Shown one piece after another: positions 34,332 through 38,791 of a stretch of 38,791 nucleotides of DNA; positions within the stretch are counted from its first letter, which is position 1; each line of letters opens with the position of its first letter. The position numbers and the translations under genes are program-made. Origin of the DNA: an uncultured Prevotellaceae bacterium (GTDB lineage: Bacteria > Bacteroidota > Bacteroidia > Bacteroidales > Muribaculaceae). Below the pieces are notes generated by a model, which made no database searches, had not been told where the DNA came from, and worked only from the letters and a program-made list of their open reading frames with translations. The stretch covers positions 1 through 38,791 of the forward strand of contig CAMVPC010000027.1 in NCBI GenBank assembly GCA_947169265.1, in the 5' to 3' direction.

Positions 34332-34371
34332 AAGGCACTGCAAATCAATGGTTTGTGGTGCCTTTGTTTTT
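34332..34371 (+). terminator. tRNA-Leu terminator
   Basis: AAGGCAC (34332-34338) pairs with GTGCCTT (34358-34364) and inner CAAA with TTTG, followed by TTGTTTTT. Confidence 0.75.
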
Positions 34372-34414
34372 CGGCTGCCGGCAAATTACCGGCAAAAGGT
34401 CTTTTTGAAAGGCA

Positions 34415-34463
34415 TTTTGGGTCACCCGCAAAACAAACACAGGGTTTTGCCGGTGACCCAAAA
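34415..34463. repeat. Long imperfect inverted repeat between tRNA-Leu and the large surface gene
   Basis: TTTTGGGTCACC (34415-34426) pairs with GGTGACCCAAAA (34452-34463). After one C-C mismatch, GCAAAAC (34428-34434) pairs with GTTTTGC (34444-34450), around a 9-base loop. The rest of 34372-34611 has no supported gene. Confidence 0.65.
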
Positions 34464-34579
34464 ACTTCTTGACAAATTGATTGGCAAGAAATGTGTGGAG
34501 CGAGGAGAGAAAGATGGTAGCTGGGGAGTATATGTGACATAGTGAAATGAATGTTAAGTCGATATTACCCGAACGGTTG

Positions 34580-34643
34580 GTTGCGATTCGTTGCGATTCG
34601 TTGCTATTTTTCTTGGATTTTTTAAGTTTTTTGTATATCTTTG
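34580..34643 (+). promoter_or_regulatory. Promoter of the large surface protein with 10-bp direct repeats
   Basis: CTTG (34612-34615), 20 bases, then TATCTTTG (34636-34643), full -7 match, about 40 bases before the ATG. Just upstream are two exact tandem copies of GTTGCGATTC (34580-34599) and a partial third (34600-34609). A one-turn spacing of this kind is typical of a regulator site. Confidence 0.65.
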
Positions 34644-34683
34644 CGCAAAAGAAATAGGATTCTTCATCTTTAACAAAACTCAT

Positions 34684-37600
34684 ATGCTTATGAAACAGAA
34701 CTATTACTTCTCAAAACGTGGGCCGCGCTTGAGGGCGTGGCTGATGATGCTGTTCATGCTCACCATCGGCACAGGGATGACGTGGGCCGCCGAGGACGAG
34801 TATGTGACACTCAACGGCGGCACCGGCTACACCTATTCCTTTCTGGTGGACAGGTGTGGCGACCGGCATGTGAAGGTCGAGGGAAGCGGCAGCGTGAGAC
34901 TGAACATTTCGGGCAACCTCAACATCAAAGAGTTGTACGCCCCCGAAGCCGATGTGGAAATCGTGCTGTCGAATAATGCCAAGTTGCGCGTCGAGCTCGA
35001 GGCCAACGTCAATAAGTACGCCATGGAGGTCCATGGCCTCAAGATTTCAGGTTATGGTCACGTGGATATCATCGGCGGTTCCGGTGAAGCCGCTCTCGGC
35101 TTGAAAGGTGGCCAATTCCTGGTCGAGAACCCCACCAATACCTACACCGGTGTGCTTATCATGTCAAACAAATATCATGCTATCAGCGGCACCGCCAACT
35201 CCACGATTGTGTTTGACAATAGCGATGTTACCCTGCGTGCCGCCGGAAGTGCCGTTGATGACATGCACGGCGTGTGTCCCTCGATGACAGTGAGGGGCGA
35301 CAGGGGAACGGTGCATATAAGGGGAAGCCTGGGTAGCTCTTATATGCATTATGAGGAAGGCGAACTCGTTCTTGTGCGCACAAAGATTCCCAATCTCAAC
35401 ATCGAGGGTGGTAACGTGGTGGTTACCGCTAACAAGAACGATCCGGCCATTGTGGCCACCAACCTCAATATTACCGGCGGGACAGTACTTGTTAACCGCA
35501 CCGGTAATCAAGCCGGTTTACCCAAGTATGACGAAACGGGAATTTTAGCCGAAACCGCCTTTATTACGAATTGTACTCTCGAAATCAATTCAGAAGGAGA
35601 TTACGGACTGTACGTCACTAACAACCTCACCATCAACAACGCCAACGTGAGAGCCTATGTGCCATATGGTGAGGTCGGAATCTTGAGTGAAGGTAACGCC
35701 AAACTTTTGGGCAACGACGAAAACAGCATTGTGAGGACACAAGGCAAGAAGGTGGGTATTGCGGCCTGGTCATTTATGGAAATCGCCAACCATACCCTAT
35801 TCGCGTTTGGCAATGAATATGGCGTCAGTGCGCCAAAAATCAGCATCACTCCTCAAAGCGGGTGCTCCTACGAGGCATTCGCCGAGGATCCTTTCCATGC
35901 ACGGTATAATTCAACGAATGGCAGTGGTGGCTCAATCACCTTCAATAAACCGGTGAGCATGATAGGTTCTTATTCGTCAAGCTCCACCAATTCGCTCTTT
36001 ATGGGTGGTAGCGTGCAGGAATATGCTGTAGGGACATCATCTCACGAAATCTGCCTGGTGTCAAACGCCGGCACCCGCTATCACGGCTATGTGAAACTGC
36101 AGCAGCCCCACATCTATAACGTCACCGGTCGTAATACCAATAACGACTTTGACCTGCTGGGCAGTGGCGTCAACAGGTACTCCAATCCCGGCAAGACCGA
36201 GACGTTCGACTTCTCGCCGCTTGAACCTTATCTCACCTACGACAACCCCGTCAAGACGATTAAGCTTTACAAGAAGCAATACACTTCGGGAGGCAGCGGC
36301 GAGAAAACACTCGTGCAACAGTGGAACAACACCACGGTGAGCAGCGTCGACTGGACTTTCACCGAGGCCGATGTGCCATTTATGTACTGGTGCGATGTGT
36401 CGCTCGATGCCTACGAGGGAACGCTCAGCAGCTATCGATACCTTGTGAGTAAAGAATCCAACTCGGCTCAACCCGTGACGCCCATCGTTACGTTGAACAA
36501 CAACACGCTACGCGTTTCCAACGGCCGTAGCGACCAGGAATACATCGTCATCGCCGACAGCCAATGGAGCACCTTCGTCAGCGACATGAATTCACCGGGA
36601 GGACCTCTCGGCTCCTGGTGGGAGAATTCGGCCAAACCCATCTTGAACGCGGCTGTACTACTCAACGGGATGGGCACGCAGGGCCAAGTGAACCATGTGG
36701 TCACGCGATTTAAAGAGACGGCGGGATACAAAGCGGGCTATCGTTATGCCTCGGCAGCCATTTTCTTCGGTTCGTCGGTGGAGTTGCAAAGCGCCGTGTT
36801 CGCCTTCACCGCCATTGGGGACAATTATGTGAGAGCCGACTTTGACGCCACTTACAGTACCTTGCTCAACGGCGTGATAAAGCTCGAGGTCAAGCCTATT
36901 CCCGCTAACGCCACCAACTATTACGGCGTGCGGGGCGACTCGTGGAGTGGCACCTACATGACCAGCGGCGAGCAGCCTTTCCTCTTCTACGCCGACCAGG
37001 CGTGCACCACGCCGCTCGACAACGACACCTATTACACCTCGGTCTATGTGAAGGCTAACCGTGAGGGATACAAGTGGACCCTGATTGCCAACGCCTATAA
37101 TGGCGACCCCGAGGGGGGCGTCCCCGCAACCACGGCCGAGATGAACATCATCGACCCCAACGCGCCTCTGCGCCCTTACAAGCTCATCGTGAACCGTGGC
37201 GAGAGCATCACTACCCATTCCACCGCGCTGACGGGCATACCTTTTGAGGTGATACCGTCTAACGCCTCTCTGGATGGTGATGTCAAAGTCGCTTTGGGCT
37301 CGGTTACAGGGTCGTTCGCCAATGTCGCGCGGCAAGCCGACCGCATACCCACCTTCACGGTCGATAAGGCGAACCGAACCATCAGCTTGACGCCTAACAC
37401 CAAGCCTATGCTTCAAGCTCACACTTACCGCTTCATCGTGAGCCACGTGGTGAATGGCACTACCTATGGCACCGGCGCGCTCAGGGTGGAAGTGGTGGAT
37501 GCGCCGCTCAACAGCCTCAACATCACGCCGGCACAAGCGACCCTCATGCTGGGTGAGTCACTGCCACTTGAAATCACCAGCGACTTGCCCGACGCGTGGA

Positions 37601-38541
37601 GGGGCGACTCCTACGAGATGACCTGCGTGAGCAGCGACGAGAGTGTAGCCACTGTGAAATGGGATTGGTTCAACAACCGCCAAACGTGGTTTGTCACTGC
37701 TACCGACGACCCCGAAAAGATGGGCCGGTCGGCGACCATCACGCTTACTGTCAACGGTATTGAGGCTACCTGCGAGGTGAAAGTGGACGGAGAGATTTAC
37801 CCCATCACGATCCAAGGTACCCAGGTGAACTCGGTCAACAGCGACGACGTGCTGGGCGACGGGAAGGTGCGTTATGTGGCAGGCACGCTCTATCTCAACG
37901 GCGCGCAGGTCACCACAACGACCCAGGACGCTTTACGCTTCACCGCCAGCGACAGACTTCCTGTGCTCAACCTTGATGTCGAGGGTGAGAACCGGCTTCA
38001 GTCAAGTCGTGTAGGCATCTCGCTGCAAGGTGATGCCGTGGTATCGGGCTCGGGAACGCTCATCGGCAGCGGAGACTCTTACGGACTTCTCGGCTCTTCG
38101 GCCAATCTCTCTGTCACCGGGGATGCTGTGGTTCACACCACAGGCGGCTCAACGGGCATGTGCGTCGGTTCTCTCAACGTCGTGGGAGAGAACGCGCAGG
38201 TAAAGACCATGGGCGAGGGTTACAGCTCGTTAATCGTCGTCAGCAAAGAACTGTGGGGCAACATCACCGAGCCCGCCGGCGCTTATCTCAACGACGACGG
38301 ATATGTCACCCTCGACGGAAACATCGTTTATAACAGGTATGTGGTCATTAACGGCGTTGCCGGCGAGAAACCTCTCGAAGGCGACGTCAACGGCGACGGA
38401 GTCGTGAGCGGTGCCGACGTCACCGCCCTCTACGGACTCCTGCTCGAGGGGAAGGCCGTAGCCGGTACCGCCGACGTAAATGGCGACGGCAGCGTGAGCG
38501 GCGCCGACGTCACCGCCCTCTACAACATCCTGCTCAATTAA
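34684..38541 (+). CDS. Large secreted beta-rich protein with BIG2-like and dockerin-like domains
   Basis: A 1285-residue protein from the ATG at 34684 (a second ATG lies two codons later). The basic signal peptide ends MTWAAED. Residues about 35-450 are short repeating strands with Asn/Gly turns (NLNIEGGNVVVTANKND, NLNITGGTVLVNRTG, NLTINNANVRAYV), like a right-handed beta-helix. The middle (about 450-930) is beta-rich and unrecognised. About 940-1040 resembles a BIG2 bacterial Ig domain (LNITPAQATLMLGES, SSDESVATVKW). A second helix-like part follows (LNLDVEGENRLQS). The end (about 1233-1285) has two dockerin-like calcium loops, GDVNGDGVVSGADVTALY and ADVNGDGSVSGADVTALY. No catalytic motif is seen. 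Likely surface-exposed; the target is unknown. Confidence 0.85.
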   Translation: MLMKQNYYFSKRGPRLRAWLMMLFMLTIGTGMTWAAEDEYVTLNGGTGYTYSFLVDRCGDRHVKVEGSGSVRLNISGNLNIKELYAPEADVEIVLSNNAKLRVELEANVNKYAMEVHGLKISGYGHVDIIGGSGEAALGLKGGQFLVENPTNTYTGVLIMSNKYHAISGTANSTIVFDNSDVTLRAAGSAVDDMHGVCPSMTVRGDRGTVHIRGSLGSSYMHYEEGELVLVRTKIPNLNIEGGNVVVTANKNDPAIVATNLNITGGTVLVNRTGNQAGLPKYDETGILAETAFITNCTLEINSEGDYGLYVTNNLTINNANVRAYVPYGEVGILSEGNAKLLGNDENSIVRTQGKKVGIAAWSFMEIANHTLFAFGNEYGVSAPKISITPQSGCSYEAFAEDPFHARYNSTNGSGGSITFNKPVSMIGSYSSSSTNSLFMGGSVQEYAVGTSSHEICLVSNAGTRYHGYVKLQQPHIYNVTGRNTNNDFDLLGSGVNRYSNPGKTETFDFSPLEPYLTYDNPVKTIKLYKKQYTSGGSGEKTLVQQWNNTTVSSVDWTFTEADVPFMYWCDVSLDAYEGTLSSYRYLVSKESNSAQPVTPIVTLNNNTLRVSNGRSDQEYIVIADSQWSTFVSDMNSPGGPLGSWWENSAKPILNAAVLLNGMGTQGQVNHVVTRFKETAGYKAGYRYASAAIFFGSSVELQSAVFAFTAIGDNYVRADFDATYSTLLNGVIKLEVKPIPANATNYYGVRGDSWSGTYMTSGEQPFLFYADQACTTPLDNDTYYTSVYVKANREGYKWTLIANAYNGDPEGGVPATTAEMNIIDPNAPLRPYKLIVNRGESITTHSTALTGIPFEVIPSNASLDGDVKVALGSVTGSFANVARQADRIPTFTVDKANRTISLTPNTKPMLQAHTYRFIVSHVVNGTTYGTGALRVEVVDAPLNSLNITPAQATLMLGESLPLEITSDLPDAWRGDSYEMTCVSSDESVATVKWDWFNNRQTWFVTATDDPEKMGRSATITLTVNGIEATCEVKVDGEIYPITIQGTQVNSVNSDDVLGDGKVRYVAGTLYLNGAQVTTTTQDALRFTASDRLPVLNLDVEGENRLQSSRVGISLQGDAVVSGSGTLIGSGDSYGLLGSSANLSVTGDAVVHTTGGSTGMCVGSLNVVGENAQVKTMGEGYSSLIVVSKELWGNITEPAGAYLNDDGYVTLDGNIVYNRYVVINGVAGEKPLEGDVNGDGVVSGADVTALYGLLLEGKAVAGTADVNGDGSVSGADVTALYNILLN

Positions 38542-38558
38542 TACGCTCAGTCTCAACG

Positions 38559-38600
38559 CGAAGAGCGCAAAGTGCCTACAACTTTGCGCTCTTCGTGTTT
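38559..38600 (+). terminator. Terminator after the large surface protein
   Basis: A perfect 15-bp stem, CGAAGAGCGCAAAGT (38559-38573) and ACTTTGCGCTCTTCG (38581-38595), 7-base loop, followed by TGTTT. From 38601 to the window end no gene is supported. Confidence 0.85.
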
Positions 38601-38791
38601 ACGTTGGGTTTTTATCAGATTAGCTTCAATCTGTGCGGGATATGTGCGCCGGATTTTTGGCGATGTGGCGCGGCACGGTGCGTGGCGGTGCCGGCGGTTA
38701 TTCGGCGGCTTGGCGGGCCGGGGTGCGGCGGGTGTATTTTTTCCTGTTTTCCGCGCGTTGTGAATTTTAAAAAAACAGAGCCTGATAATCA

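Noticed and set aside
34265-34540. Minus-strand frame through tRNA-Leu
   Set aside because: It crosses a certain tRNA gene and a terminator; this is a familiar false frame.
38572-38763. A 63-codon plus-strand frame at the right end
   Set aside because: It begins inside the terminator hairpin and has Arg/Gly/Phe-rich random composition.

Overview
The window looks like a chromosomal segment of an anaerobic gut Bacteroidales bacterium, most likely of the Muribaculaceae or a near relative. Supporting signs are a SusC/SusD pair, Bacteroidetes-type promoters (TTTG, about 20 bp, TAnnTTTG) ahead of many genes, GC-rich coding DNA between AT-rich control regions, almost no Shine-Dalgarno sequences, a MeaB GTPase, and proteins ending in a dockerin-like repeat. 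Family assignment is an inference from gene content; no database was searched.

Layout, left to right. 1-2.4 kb: a 17-repeat Sel1 protein (minus). 2.5-2.6 kb: the small SRP RNA (minus). 2.8-4.2 kb: a TonB-like protein with a Cys-cluster N-terminus and a PFL-activase-like radical SAM protein (plus), converging on a metallophosphoesterase and tyrS (minus). 6.4-8.0 kb: a WG-repeat lipoprotein divergent from tyrS. 8.1-10.7 kb: the acpP-fabF-rnc cluster (plus). 11-16.4 kb: a SusC/SusD operon (plus) with no enzyme gene beside it. 16.4-16.8 kb: a 51-bp tandem repeat and the broken C-terminus of an LRR/dockerin protein. 16.8-20.6 kb: a minus-strand operon of two acyltransferases resembling GlsA/GlsB of glycine-lipid synthesis, a Wzi-like outer-membrane protein and a small lipoprotein. 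20.9-26.3 kb: der, meaB, a lipoprotein with a long low-complexity tail, and an RluA-type pseudouridine synthase (plus). 26.5-27.7 kb: a tyrosine recombinase and hpf (minus).

27.8-34.2 kb is the most irregular part. It starts with 81-bp tandem repeats that carry copies of a promoter and a 28-bp palindrome. These lie upstream of a C69 peptidase, a small unknown gene, a decayed transglutaminase/thioredoxin-like gene, a holin-superfamily membrane protein, an OmpH-like chaperone and a DUF4105 protein. Two inverted copies of a 40-bp element (36 of 40 identical) bracket this block, and the right-hand gap is full of short hairpins. 34.2-38.6 kb: tRNA-Leu(CAA) with its terminator, then a 1285-residue secreted beta-rich protein with a BIG2-like domain and a C-terminal dockerin-like pair. 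The same kind of tail survives as the fragment at 16.6 kb.

Most genes are housekeeping or cell-envelope functions. The best candidates for something undescribed are the Cys-cluster TonB/radical SAM pair, the promoter-bearing tandem repeat with its palindrome, the inverted 40-bp elements, and a terminator-like hairpin inside the first codons of rnc.
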